Assembly: GCA_963791625.1 (NCBI GenBank)
Contig: CAWBTA010000015.1
Coordinates: 558,001 to 622,000, forward strand
Origin: JANMCE01 sp963791625
GTDB taxonomy: Bacteria > Actinomycetota > Acidimicrobiia > Acidimicrobiales > Ilumatobacteraceae
DNA length: 64,000 bases
Reading direction: 5' to 3'
A program made the position numbers and the translations under genes. Position 1 is the stretch's first letter, and each line of letters opens with the position of its first letter. Below the pieces are notes generated by a model. That model was not told the origin of the DNA. It did not search any database and saw nothing but the letters and a program-made list of their open reading frames with translations. Positions 15,530 through 23,799 of the stretch are shown here, in pieces.

Positions 15530-15625
15530 TGGCGGAGGTGGACGGGAATCGAACCCGCCGGACGAGGTTCGCTCGTCCCAACCGCTTTGAAGGCGGCGGA
15601 GCCCACCAGGTACCCGGACACCTCC
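15530..15625 (-). tRNA. selC: tRNA-Sec (anticodon UCA)
   Basis: The minus strand folds as an unusually long tRNA of 96 nt including an encoded CCA. It has an acceptor GGAGGTG/CACCTCC with discriminator G, an anticodon stem-loop CCGC-CTTCAAA-GCGG giving anticodon TCA, a long variable arm (GGACGAG/CTCGTCC around CGAAC) and a T-loop TTCGATT. The D region GGGTACCTGGTGGG resembles actinobacterial tRNA-Sec genes. It reads UGA as selenocysteine together with SelB. The integrated element uses its 3' end as attachment site and leaves it intact. No selA, selB or selD gene is in the window. Confidence 0.9.
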
Positions 15626-15677
15626 GTCGGCGAGCGTAGCGTCCATGGCCCAACTCGTTGGAGTCGGCGATCGCGAG

Positions 15678-16163
15678 CTATGGCACCCGCTGCAGCGTGG
15701 CCGACAGGTGGTGCTGAATGGTTCGCCCGACAGCGGCCATGGTCACCGAGTAGTGCATCGAATCGCCTTCTATGTCAAAGACCCGGGCGAGCGCCGTCAC
15801 TTCCTTCGATGACTCGGTGCGGCCGATGGTTGTGGTGTGCAAGTAGAACCGTCCACCGCCGTCGGAGGCAACAAACTTGCCTTCTTCCACCTCGACGATG
15901 CCGGTCGGATGGGCGACGACAAACTCCGCCCGCTCACGTGAGGGGAAGCGCCAATAGCCGACCTCGGCGTGAAGCGGACGGCCGTCATCTTTCGCGGTGG
16001 TCTTTTGGCTGTAGGCCAGGAACGGCTTGCCGACATGACCGAACGTGATCGTCTCGAGGTAGTCGAACGATTCGATGGTCGGGTACTCCCCCGAGCCTTC
16101 GCCGGTCCACGTTCCGAGCAGGAAGGCAAAGGGTTCGACGTTGGGATGCAGCGGCACGGACAT
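15678..16163 (-). CDS. nitrobindin-like heme-binding protein (FABP-fold)
   Basis: A 161-aa protein of the nitrobindin/THAP4-like family: a ten-stranded barrel that binds heme and isomerises peroxynitrite in characterised members. LLGTWTGEGSGEYPTIESFDYLE is the family opening (G-x-W-x-G-x-G), and the C-terminal HHLSATLQR carries the expected proximal histidine. The length is normal for actinobacterial members. It is cytosolic. It lies 12 bp after the asparaginase gene on the same strand, so the two may share a transcript without an evident functional link. Confidence 0.85.
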   Translation of the reverse strand: MSVPLHPNVEPFAFLLGTWTGEGSGEYPTIESFDYLETITFGHVGKPFLAYSQKTTAKDDGRPLHAEVGYWRFPSRERAEFVVAHPTGIVEVEEGKFVASDGGGRFYLHTTTIGRTESSKEVTALARVFDIEGDSMHYSVTMAAVGRTIQHHLSATLQRVP

Positions 16164-16175
16164 GCCACCATCGTG

Positions 16176-17135
16176 TCAGGTTCGCCGAACCGCTTCCGAA
16201 ATTCCAACGGCTCGAATTTCGCCGACCGGCTGGCCGTGGCCGAGTGCGACCTCATGGGTACGCTCGGCCGCCCAGCGAAGGTCAACACCAAGAGCCTGCA
16301 GCGCTGCCGCGATGATGGTGGCCCGTGACCGCCAGGCACCGTCTTCCACCTTGAGGGCTACGGATCGCCCGTCGGAGGTAGCGGCTGCGTACACGCCTTC
16401 CGCGCCATCTTTCGCGATAAGGCCCGGTATCTCCTCGATGAAGATAGAGACATCACGACCAGTGCCGCCGAGCAGGTGCGGATGCTTGCGCATGGCCGTC
16501 GCCACCTGTCCTTCAGCCGTGTCGGGCGGCGCCAGGGCCAACGTTCGAAACGCTCGAGCAAGTCCAACCAAAGACGTGGCGTGCACCGGCGCCCCGCAAC
16601 CGTCAATGCCGATGTGAGCGACCTTCTCACCCGTCAACCGTTCGACCGTCGCGGTGATGTGGTGTTGCAGCGGATGGTTCGGATCGAGATACCCGTCGAG
16701 CGGCCACCCTGAAATGAGGCAGGTCGCGAGCATGGACGCATGCTTGCCTGAGCAGTTCTGCTGCAGCGGCGTCTTCGGGACGCCGTCTCGGATGGCGGCG
16801 TTGCGGGACGCCTCGTCGAGCGGCCAGTCAGGGGTGTTGCGCAGGTCATCTTCCGTAAGTTGCGCTCTGTCCAGAATCTGGCGGACGCCAACGATGTGAT
16901 CGCGCTCGCCCGAGTGCGATGATGCGGTCAGCACCAGAAGTTCAGGCGGCAGTACAAGGCCCGCGGTCAGCATGGCGACAGCCTGCAGCGGCTTGTTGGA
17001 GGATCGCCCAAAAACGGCCCGCTCGGGCGTACCGATCGACAAAACGCTGAAGCCACCAGCCGACAGACCAACCAACGAACCGTGATGGCGGCTCTCCACA
17101 ACACCCGAGCGCGTTACTTCCGCCAAAACCGTCAT
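16176..17135 (-). CDS. L-asparaginase II family (AnsA/Rhizobium type)
   Basis: A 319-aa member of the Rhizobium etli-type asparaginase family, unrelated to the E. coli-type enzymes. Characteristic segments are RSSNKPLQA near residue 45, ASSHSGERDHIVGVRQIL, QQNCSGKHASMLATC (the Ser/Lys-Cys active-site region) and IGIDGCGAPVHATSL. It should hydrolyse L-asparagine to aspartate and ammonia in the cytosol. It is divergent from murT, 62 bp away. Length and motifs are complete. Confidence 0.88.
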   Translation of the reverse strand: MTVLAEVTRSGVVESRHHGSLVGLSAGGFSVLSIGTPERAVFGRSSNKPLQAVAMLTAGLVLPPELLVLTASSHSGERDHIVGVRQILDRAQLTEDDLRNTPDWPLDEASRNAAIRDGVPKTPLQQNCSGKHASMLATCLISGWPLDGYLDPNHPLQHHITATVERLTGEKVAHIGIDGCGAPVHATSLVGLARAFRTLALAPPDTAEGQVATAMRKHPHLLGGTGRDVSIFIEEIPGLIAKDGAEGVYAAATSDGRSVALKVEDGAWRSRATIIAAALQALGVDLRWAAERTHEVALGHGQPVGEIRAVGISEAVRRT

Positions 17136-17197
17136 GGCCTTATGTCTAGCCGAAAGGCACTCGGACCGAACGATGCCGGGCGGGTATCGTCAGGGGC

Positions 17198-18439
17198 ATG
17201 ACTTCCGGGATGCTGCGGCCGCCTTTGCGTACGCAGGCTGCCGTCGCGGTGGGCAAGCTCGCCAGTCGTACCAGCCAACTGCTCGGGCGTGGTCACGGCA
17301 CGGTCATCGGCGGCAACATCACCCTCAAACTCGACCCTGGCGCGTTGCAGAACCTGGTCGGCACGCGTGCGGTAACCATCATCACCGGCACGAACGGAAA
17401 GTCGACCACCACTCGTCTCGTGCGAGAAGCGCTCGGCTCAACCCGCAAGACGGCCAGCAACCGGGGCGCCAACATGCCGCCCGGCCTCATCGAGGCCGCT
17501 GCCGACCAGAGCGCGCAAGAACTCGTCTTCGAAGTGGACGAGCTCTACGTGCCCAGGGTGGTCGAGTCCACCCGGGCCAGCATTCTGGTGCTGCTGAATC
17601 TGAGCCGCGACCAGCTCGATCGCATCACCGAGATCCGCCGCGTCGCCGAGTTGTGGCGATCGTTGTTGAGCAGGGTTGACTGGAAGCTCACCGTCATCGC
17701 CAACGCCGATGACCCGTTGCTCGTGTGGGCCGTTGGTGACTACGACAACGTGGTGTGGGTTTCGGCTGGATATCGCTGGAAGGAAGACGCCGCGCTCTGC
17801 CCAAGCTGCTCCCGCGTGCGAGCTATCAACAGTGACGGCTCATGGACCTGCGAGTGCGGTCTCAACCGGCCGACACCGGCGTGGGCGGTCGACACAACCG
17901 GAGCGAACGGGCCCACCGGCCGCACGCCGTTCACCCTGAGCTTGCCCGGAGATTTCAATCGCTCGAACGCGCTCATGGCCCTAGCGGTTGCCGCCGAACG
18001 CGGCATCGATCCATCCACAGCCATCGGGCCGATCGAGAAGGTTGTCGATGTCTCGGGCCGCTATGTCACCGCCGATGTGGACGGTCGCGCCGTGCGCCTG
18101 TTCCTGGCCAAAAACCCGGCATCGTGGACCGAGCTGTTACACCTCCTCTCGCACGAAAAGGCCTCGGTCGTGTTCGTATTGAACGCCCGCATTGCCGACG
18201 GCCAGGACACGTCATGGCTGTGGGATGTGCCCTTCGAACAAGCAGCGGGTCGAGCCGTGGTAGCGGCGGGTGATCGACGACTCGATCTTGCGTATCGACT
18301 GCAGCTCGCCAACGTCGAACACACCGTGGCCGACTCCCCGCTGGCCGCCATCAAGAACCTCCCACCCGGCCCCGTCGAACTGCTGGCGACGTACACCGCG
18401 TTCCACGATGTCTTGAAGGAACTCCATGTCGAATGGTGA
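17198..18439 (+). CDS. murT: lipid II isoglutaminyl synthase, MurT subunit
   Basis: A 413-aa Mur-ligase-like protein: P-loop TGTNGKSTTTRL near residue 68, the Mur middle domain, then the MurT-specific zinc ribbon (CPSCSRV ... CECG) near residues 205-230 and a C-terminal DUF1727 domain with VFVLNARIADGQDTSWLWDV. With GatD it amidates the alpha-carboxyl of D-Glu in lipid II stem peptides using glutamine and ATP at the cytoplasmic membrane face. The gene overlaps gatD by 14 nt, the usual two-gene operon. Peptidoglycan amidation of this type is typical of Gram-positives, including actinobacteria. Confidence 0.95.
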   Translation: MTSGMLRPPLRTQAAVAVGKLASRTSQLLGRGHGTVIGGNITLKLDPGALQNLVGTRAVTIITGTNGKSTTTRLVREALGSTRKTASNRGANMPPGLIEAAADQSAQELVFEVDELYVPRVVESTRASILVLLNLSRDQLDRITEIRRVAELWRSLLSRVDWKLTVIANADDPLLVWAVGDYDNVVWVSAGYRWKEDAALCPSCSRVRAINSDGSWTCECGLNRPTPAWAVDTTGANGPTGRTPFTLSLPGDFNRSNALMALAVAAERGIDPSTAIGPIEKVVDVSGRYVTADVDGRAVRLFLAKNPASWTELLHLLSHEKASVVFVLNARIADGQDTSWLWDVPFEQAAGRAVVAAGDRRLDLAYRLQLANVEHTVADSPLAAIKNLPPGPVELLATYTAFHDVLKELHVEW

Positions 18440-19139
18440 CCGCATCTCCATCGCATTGCTCTACCCGACCGTGCTCGGTCTCTACGGCGACCGAGGGAAC
18501 GCGAGCGTGCTGGCCCACCGGGCCAGGGCCCGTGATATCGACGCCGAGATTCTCGTTATCGATCCGGGCATGCCGGTGCCGGAACACGCGGACATCTATC
18601 TGCTCGGCGGCGGCGAAGACATCGCCCAGACCACCGGATGCGAACTGCTTCGTGCCGACGGCGGTCTCGCCCGCGCGCACGCCCGTGACGCCGTCATCTT
18701 CGCAGTGTGCGCCGGCATGCAGATTCTGGGCACATCGTTCCCGGCCGAGGGGCGCATCGTTGACGGCCTCGGCCTCCTCGACATCGTCACCACGCCCGGC
18801 AGCCCGCGAGCCGTGGGTGAGTTGCTCACCGAAGCCGTCGGCGTCGATCTGCCGACCATGACCGGTTACGAAAACCACGGCGGACGCAGTCGTCTCGGCC
18901 CGGATCTCAAACCGCTCGGCCGCGTCATCGCCGGCATCGGCAACGGCACCGGTGACCACACCGAGGGCGCCGTGCAGGGCCACACGCTGGCCACCTACAT
19001 GCATGGCCCTGCGCTGGTGCGCAATCCGGCCATGGCCGACCTCCTGCTCGCGTGGGCCATCGACAAGGGGCTCCCCCCAATGGAGGAGCCCCTTGTCGAT
19101 GCGCTACGTACAGAGCGCCTCAGCGCAGTACGGAAGTAA
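18426..19139 (+). CDS. gatD: lipid II isoglutaminyl synthase, GatD glutaminase subunit
   Basis: A 237-aa class I-like glutamine amidotransferase of the CobB/CobQ type. The catalytic cysteine lies in AVCAGMQILG near residue 96, and the histidine in ATYMHGPALVRNP near residue 190. The GYENHGGRSRLG loop is shared by GatD proteins. It releases ammonia from glutamine and channels it to MurT. It begins inside the 3' end of murT. A perfect 14-bp inverted repeat lies within the last 80 bp of the coding region (19061-19098), encoding IDKGL and EEPLVD. Confidence 0.93.
   Translation: MSNGDRISIALLYPTVLGLYGDRGNASVLAHRARARDIDAEILVIDPGMPVPEHADIYLLGGGEDIAQTTGCELLRADGGLARAHARDAVIFAVCAGMQILGTSFPAEGRIVDGLGLLDIVTTPGSPRAVGELLTEAVGVDLPTMTGYENHGGRSRLGPDLKPLGRVIAGIGNGTGDHTEGAVQGHTLATYMHGPALVRNPAMADLLLAWAIDKGLPPMEEPLVDALRTERLSAVRK
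19061..19098. terminator. intragenic perfect hairpin at the 3' end of gatD
   Basis: CGACAAGGGGCTCC (19061-19074) and its exact complement (19085-19098) are separated by 10 nt. The stem is very stable but no T-run follows, and it lies inside the coding sequence. It may stabilise the murT-gatD mRNA or terminate convergent transcription from the metallopeptidase gene at 19145. Confidence 0.45.
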
Positions 19140-19144
19140 CCCGA

Positions 19145-20098
19145 TCAGATACCGCCGCTAAACGTGTCGCAGTCGTTCATGTTGCCGCGGGTGAGCCCGT
19201 TCTGGAACCAGTTCACGCGCTGCGCCGATGAACCGTGCGTCCACGATTCACGATTGACGCGTCCCTGGAACTTCTTCTGGATGTAATCGTCACCAACCTT
19301 GGTAGCGGCGTCGATACCATCAGCGATGTCGGCATCGGTGAGGTTCTTGATGAAGCCATCACCAACCGCGTGGTTGGCCCACACCCCGGCGTAGCAATCG
19401 GCCTGCAGCTCCAGGCGAACGCTGGCCGACTCGGGCCCGGTCTTGTTGCCGGCCCGCTCAACCTGAGCCGATGTGCCGAGCAGGTCTTGCACGTGATGAC
19501 CGTACTCGTGGGCCAGCACGTAGGCCTGGGCAAAGGTTCCGGCCGACGCGTCGAACTTCGTTTTGAACTCATCGAAGAACCCAAGGTCGAGGTACACGTA
19601 CTGATCGGCTGGGCAGTAGAAGGGACCCATCGCGGATTCGGCCGGACCGCAACCGGTGGACACCTGGTCACGAAAGAAGCGGGTCTTGGCCGGCTGGTAC
19701 TGCAGGTTCTGGCGGGGGAACTCGGCGGTCCAGAACTTCTGCACCGAGTTGATGGAGGCCAGGAGCGCGCAGTCCTGCTTGGTGTTGGCATCGGCACCGG
19801 TCTTGCAGTTCTCGGCGAGGTTGGAGTTGTCACCGGCCGGCGCTTGAATCTGTCCACCACCGGGCGCTGCAGGCAGCGTCTGCAAGCTGGACGCACCGCC
19901 ACCCGCGAACATCTTGAACAGCAGGATACCGATCGTAAGCAGCAGGCCGAGCCCGCCGCCAACGTGGGGAAGACCCATGCCTCCGCCGCCCATGCCCCCC
20001 ATACCGCCGGTGCTGGCGCCGCTGTAGCTGGCACCTCCGCTTGATCGCAGGTCATCGACCTGTGAGGCATCAAGCTGGGCGTTGCTATCGAATTCCAT
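19145..20098 (-). CDS. neutral zinc metallopeptidase (YpfJ/KPN_02809-like)
   Basis: A 317-aa protein with a Ser/Gly/Met-rich cytosolic N-terminus, one membrane segment at about residues 47-65 (GGGLGLLLTIGILLFKMF) and a large extracytoplasmic peptidase domain. The zinc motif is AHEYGHHVQDLLG, with LELQADCYAGVWANH providing the third ligand region. This matches the putative neutral zinc metallopeptidase family, whose substrates are unknown. Cysteines CGPAE and YCPADQY may pair. It is convergent with gatD, 5 bp apart. Confidence 0.9.
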   Translation of the reverse strand: MEFDSNAQLDASQVDDLRSSGGASYSGASTGGMGGMGGGGMGLPHVGGGLGLLLTIGILLFKMFAGGGASSLQTLPAAPGGGQIQAPAGDNSNLAENCKTGADANTKQDCALLASINSVQKFWTAEFPRQNLQYQPAKTRFFRDQVSTGCGPAESAMGPFYCPADQYVYLDLGFFDEFKTKFDASAGTFAQAYVLAHEYGHHVQDLLGTSAQVERAGNKTGPESASVRLELQADCYAGVWANHAVGDGFIKNLTDADIADGIDAATKVGDDYIQKKFQGRVNRESWTHGSSAQRVNWFQNGLTRGNMNDCDTFSGGI

Positions 20099-20240
20099 CG
20101 GGTGAACCTTCCTTCAGCGGGCGGCGGGGACCGCCTGCGTGCATTCAGTGGGTAACCCTATCCTTCCCGATGCAGCATTCCGTTCAAAGCGTCGGCCACC
20201 GTTATGGACCGAGCGGCGGCCTGTGCCAATCTCTTTCACC

Positions 20241-21107
20241 ATGAGCGTGCTGGCGGCTGCGACGAATGCGCCGCTCGGCCTGGTGCTCGCCCTGCTTTCT
20301 GCCCTCGTGTACGGCTGCGCAGATTTCGGCGGAGGGCGGGCCAGTCGGCTCGCCAGTGCCACGACGGTCACCTTCACCTCGCAGCTCGCCGGCCTGCTCT
20401 TCGTTCTGGTTGCGGCACCGTTCGTGCCGCATGACCCCATCACCAGTCGCATGCTGATCGCGGGATTCGTGGGTGGCATCGCAGGCGGCGGCGGGGTGAT
20501 GCTGTTCTACTACCTGCTCGCGAACGGCACGATGAGCATCGTGTCCCCCGTTACCGCCGTGTCCGCGGCAGCGGTCCCCATCATCGGTGGCCTGCTGATT
20601 GGCGAGCGTCCCGGCTCCGTTGCACTTGTCGGCCTCGCACTGGCCATCGGCGCTATCGTGCTCGTCTCGATGGTGAAGGGGGAACACGATCCACATACGG
20701 CCAAGACTGTGGTCCTGTCCGTCGCGGCGGGCGTGCTCTTCGGTCTTTTCTACATCGCGCTCTCCCGGTCGGGACCAAAGCCCGGGGTCATCCCGTTCTT
20801 CGGTTCGCGCCTGTCGTCGTTATCGATTGCCGGTGCCTTCGCGTTGTCACGGAGGGAGCCCCTGTTCGTCACCCGCAAGGCGGTGCCGCTGGCTGCGGCG
20901 ACAGGCATCCTGGACATGGCAGCCAACGTCCTATTCTTGTACGCCAGCCTGGTCGGCTTGCTCACCATCACGGGAGCGATCGCGGCGCTGTACCCGATAT
21001 CCACGCTCCTCCTGGCCCGCTTCATCGACCACGAACGTCTGCGCCCAATTCAGTGGATGGGGTTGGTGGCCGCTCTGGTCGCCATCGTGCTGATCTCCAT
21101 CAACTGA
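20241..21107 (+). CDS. EamA/DMT-family transporter
   Basis: A 288-aa integral membrane protein with ten hydrophobic segments in two EamA repeats (first ending near SMVKGEHD, second beginning VVLSVAAGVLFGLFYIALSR). DMT carriers move small metabolites or drugs across the inner membrane; the substrate cannot be read from sequence. ATG 20241 gives the first segment a normal N-terminus; longer in-frame extensions run into the divergent promoter region of the metallopeptidase gene. It has no operon partner. Confidence 0.85.
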   Translation: MSVLAAATNAPLGLVLALLSALVYGCADFGGGRASRLASATTVTFTSQLAGLLFVLVAAPFVPHDPITSRMLIAGFVGGIAGGGGVMLFYYLLANGTMSIVSPVTAVSAAAVPIIGGLLIGERPGSVALVGLALAIGAIVLVSMVKGEHDPHTAKTVVLSVAAGVLFGLFYIALSRSGPKPGVIPFFGSRLSSLSIAGAFALSRREPLFVTRKAVPLAAATGILDMAANVLFLYASLVGLLTITGAIAALYPISTLLLARFIDHERLRPIQWMGLVAALVAIVLISIN

Positions 21108-21153
21108 GCGAGTCGGCTCCGGTATCACCCGTTCGTTACCGCAGCCGACTCGT

Positions 21154-21537
21154 TCAGCCCAGCACCGCCACGACGTCGATTTCGACGCGGGCGCCAAGTG
21201 GCAGGCCGGCAACTTCGACCGTCGAGCGCACCGGCGCCGGGGTTGGCATGTACTGCGCATAGACCGCGTTCATAGCGGCGAAGTCGCCCAAATCTTTCAG
21301 GAACACGCTCACCTTGACGGCGTGATCCCATCCGCTACCGGCCGATTCGAGCACGGCCGCCAGATTGTCGAGGCAACGACGGGTCTGCACCGACACGTCT
21401 CCCTCCACCAGTTTGCCGGTGGCCGGGTCGACGGGCGTCTGTCCGGCGCAGAAGACGAACCCGTTGGCCACGATGGCCTGGCTATAGGGGCCAAGTGCCT
21501 TTGGCGCGTTGTCGGTGTGGCTGGCGGTGCGATCCAT
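21154..21537 (-). CDS. RidA family protein (imine/enamine deaminase-like)
   Basis: A 127-aa RidA/YjgF/UK114 protein with LGPYSQAIVANGFVFCAGQ at the N-terminus, VKVSVFLKDLGDFAAMNAVYAQYM and the C-terminal PAPVRSTVEVAGLPLGARVEIDVVAV. This includes the conserved Arg (VRSTVEVA) and Glu (VEID) that hydrolyse reactive 2-aminoacrylate-type imines in RidA proper. Homotrimeric cytosolic proteins. It is convergent with the DMT gene before it and divergent from the next DMT gene. Confidence 0.9.
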   Translation of the reverse strand: MDRTASHTDNAPKALGPYSQAIVANGFVFCAGQTPVDPATGKLVEGDVSVQTRRCLDNLAAVLESAGSGWDHAVKVSVFLKDLGDFAAMNAVYAQYMPTPAPVRSTVEVAGLPLGARVEIDVVAVLG

Positions 21538-21639
21538 CGAGCCGTTCTAGCGCACTTCGAAGAGGCCCGTGCCGTCTCGCCGATCACGAAGTCCGAAAAC
21601 GTCCAGTTATCTTGGTCTGGTCGTGGCAGGCTGCCTCAC

Positions 21640-22521
21640 GTGTCCCGCCGAGATCTGCTGACCCTCGTCATCCTGTCCGCGATGTGGGGTGCGTCGTTTC
21701 TCTTCTATCGGATAGCCGCGCCGCTGGTCGGGCCGATCGTGCTGGCCGAGGCTCGAACGGTGATCGCGTTCATCGCACTCGCTCCGTTGTTGAAACAGGA
21801 CCACTGGGCCGCCATACGCAAGCACTGGAGGCCGCTGGTGTTTCTCGGCATCGGCAACGGTGCCATTCCCTACTCGCTCATTGCCTACGCCGAGCTCACC
21901 CTCACCGCGCCCGTCGCGTCGATCCTCAATGCCGCCACCGTCATCTTTGCGGCAGTCATCGCGTGGGTGGTCGTGAAGGAAGCCATGCCGCCGGGGCGCA
22001 TCGTCGGGCTTGCGCTCGGCTTGATCGGCGTGGCGGTGGTTGTCGGCCTTTCCGGATACGCCAGTACGCGTTTGTTCTGGCTGGCAGTCGCAGCGATGAC
22101 CATCGCCTCGTTCTCGTACGCCGCGTCGTCGGTTCACACCCGCCGGTCGCTTGGCGGAAATCTTCCCCTGACGCTCGCGGCGGGCCAGCAATTGACCAGT
22201 TCGATCGTCCTGGCGCCGCTTGCGTTGGCGAAGCTCCCGGCGGCCAACTTCACCCTGCCAGGGGTGCTGGCGATGATCGCGCTCGGCACGATGAGCACGG
22301 CGGTCGCCTACATCCTCTACTTCCGGCTGATCGCCTCGGCGGGCCCGACGAACACATCCGCAGTCACGCTTGTCGTGCCCGTGTTCGGCACCCTGTGGTC
22401 ATGGATGTTCCGCGGCGAGAGCCTCACCTGGGGCGCCGGATTCGGAGCGCTCATCATTGCGGCCGGCGTCGCCCTCGTCACCGGCATGCGACTGCCGGGT
22501 CGAGCCAGAGTGCCGGCCTAG
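21640..22521 (+). CDS. EamA/DMT-family transporter (second)
   Basis: A 293-aa protein with ten hydrophobic segments: LLTLVILSAMWGASFLFYRI opens the first EamA repeat and LPLTLAAGQQLTSSIVLAPLAL the second. GTG 21640 places the first membrane segment close to the N-terminus; the open frame upstream of it lacks membrane character. Probably a metabolite or amino-acid exporter by family. Its stop overlaps the stop region of the convergent MFS gene by 4 nt. Only distantly similar to the DMT protein at 20241. Confidence 0.85.
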   Translation: MSRRDLLTLVILSAMWGASFLFYRIAAPLVGPIVLAEARTVIAFIALAPLLKQDHWAAIRKHWRPLVFLGIGNGAIPYSLIAYAELTLTAPVASILNAATVIFAAVIAWVVVKEAMPPGRIVGLALGLIGVAVVVGLSGYASTRLFWLAVAAMTIASFSYAASSVHTRRSLGGNLPLTLAAGQQLTSSIVLAPLALAKLPAANFTLPGVLAMIALGTMSTAVAYILYFRLIASAGPTNTSAVTLVVPVFGTLWSWMFRGESLTWGAGFGALIIAAGVALVTGMRLPGRARVPA

Positions 22522-23762
22522 GCGGCGACCTCGGCCGGTACTGCGAGGGGAAGGGTGAAGCCCGACTTCAACACGCGCACGCCCACCACGACCGCGGCAA
22601 AAATGATGCCCGCATACATCGTGGTTTGACCAAGACCGATGCGGTCACCAATGGCACCCTGCAACAGCGCGCCGAGCGGGTACACCAGCCCGAGAATGGT
22701 GGTGTTCACCGACACCGCCCGCCCTCGCAACGACGCCGGCGCGCGAGTCTGTGATGCCGACGAGAACGTGATGAGCGCCATCATGTAGAGCCCGCCGAGT
22801 ACCCCAATGGCAATCGCCGTGGGCACGATGCCATAACGGGACAGACCGCCGTACGCGATCAGCGCAACGGGCATGGCCCCCATGACAAACCGCAGCATCC
22901 AGCGACCGCCGTAGCGCTTGGTCAGCGTGGAAACGGTCAGGGCACCGAGCACCGCACCAAGACCCTGGGATGCCACCAGAATTGGCAAGAAGCGCTTCTC
23001 GTTGTGCAGCACCTTGTTGGCCACAGCCGGCACCAGTCCAATGAAGGGCGCGGCCAGGAACGTGTTCAGCAACATGGCTCGGGTGGACACCCAAAGCCCC
23101 GGTTCGCGGCGCACGAACGAAAAACCACGCGCCATCGACTGCCACCAGCCGGTGTCGGCAACGTTGCGCACAGGTGTCGGTGGAATGGTGATGAGCAGCA
23201 GCGTGATCACCACGGCGAGAAAACTCACCGTGTTGATGAATAACGCCCAACCGATACTTCCCACCGCTATCACCAGGCCGGCAAGCGCAGGCCCGATCAC
23301 TCGACCTAGGTTCCACTGCGCGGAGCCGAGCCCGATCGCCGCGGTCACTTCATCAGGCGGAACCAGGTCACGCACGATCGACTGGTAGGCCGGAAACGCC
23401 ACCGCACCCGCGGCGCCACTCAGGAAGACAACGAACGCGATGACGCCGGGCCGCAGGTTCGACGCAAACGCCAACGCGCAGAGCAACCCGGCGCCGATGG
23501 TTTGGAACAGCGTCGACGCGATCAGCACCGGCTTGCGGGGGAACCGGTCGGCAATCACTCCCCCGACCGGCGACAAGAGGCCACTGGGCACAAACCCGGC
23601 CGCCGCGATGATGCCCGACCACACGGCCTTTCCCGTGCTCTCGGCCACGAACGCGCCGAGCGCAATCGTCTCCATCCACGTGCCAATATTGGAGATGAAG
23701 TTGCCCGTCCAATACAGCGTGTAGTCGCGATAGCGGAATGGACTGAACGCACCTTTAGCCAT
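22518..23762 (-). CDS. MFS transporter (enterobactin-exporter-like, MFS_3)
   Basis: A 414-aa carrier with twelve predicted membrane segments. The N-terminus (FRYRDYTLYWTGNFISNIGTWM) and the loop-2 motif GGVIADRFPRKPVL are typical of MFS_3 exporters, followed by AYQSIVRDLVPPDEVTAAIGL and ASLRGRAVSVNTTILGL in the second half. ATG 23762 is preferred to upstream starts, which read into the neighbouring gene. Likely a proton-driven exporter of an unknown compound. It is 37 bp downstream of the alanine-racemase-like gene and may be co-transcribed. Confidence 0.88.
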   Translation of the reverse strand: MAKGAFSPFRYRDYTLYWTGNFISNIGTWMETIALGAFVAESTGKAVWSGIIAAAGFVPSGLLSPVGGVIADRFPRKPVLIASTLFQTIGAGLLCALAFASNLRPGVIAFVVFLSGAAGAVAFPAYQSIVRDLVPPDEVTAAIGLGSAQWNLGRVIGPALAGLVIAVGSIGWALFINTVSFLAVVITLLLITIPPTPVRNVADTGWWQSMARGFSFVRREPGLWVSTRAMLLNTFLAAPFIGLVPAVANKVLHNEKRFLPILVASQGLGAVLGALTVSTLTKRYGGRWMLRFVMGAMPVALIAYGGLSRYGIVPTAIAIGVLGGLYMMALITFSSASQTRAPASLRGRAVSVNTTILGLVYPLGALLQGAIGDRIGLGQTTMYAGIIFAAVVVGVRVLKSGFTLPLAVPAEVAA

Positions 23763-23799
23763 GACGTCCTGCAGGGTATCGGGCCGGGTGGCCCGAGGC

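Larger units (their letters stand above)
2684..15557. mobile_element. integrated element in the selenocysteine tRNA gene (about 12.9 kb)
   Basis: A 27-bp direct repeat (begins GGCGGAGGTGGACGGGAATC) occurs at 2684-2710 and 15531-15557. The right copy is the 3' end of an intact minus-strand tRNA-Sec gene. The left copy has no tRNA attached. A tyrosine recombinase gene lies at the right end, pointing at the tRNA. A second 27-bp repeat is found inside both ends (2829-2855 and 15459-15485). This is the expected layout of an element that integrated by site-specific recombination into a tRNA 3' end. Cargo: AbiEii-type and HigBA-type toxin-antitoxin modules, DUF1990, a broken MobF relaxase, a lipoprotein, orphan proteins and a PD-(D/E)XK-like nuclease unit. 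No excisionase, replication or intact transfer gene was seen. Confidence 0.88.
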
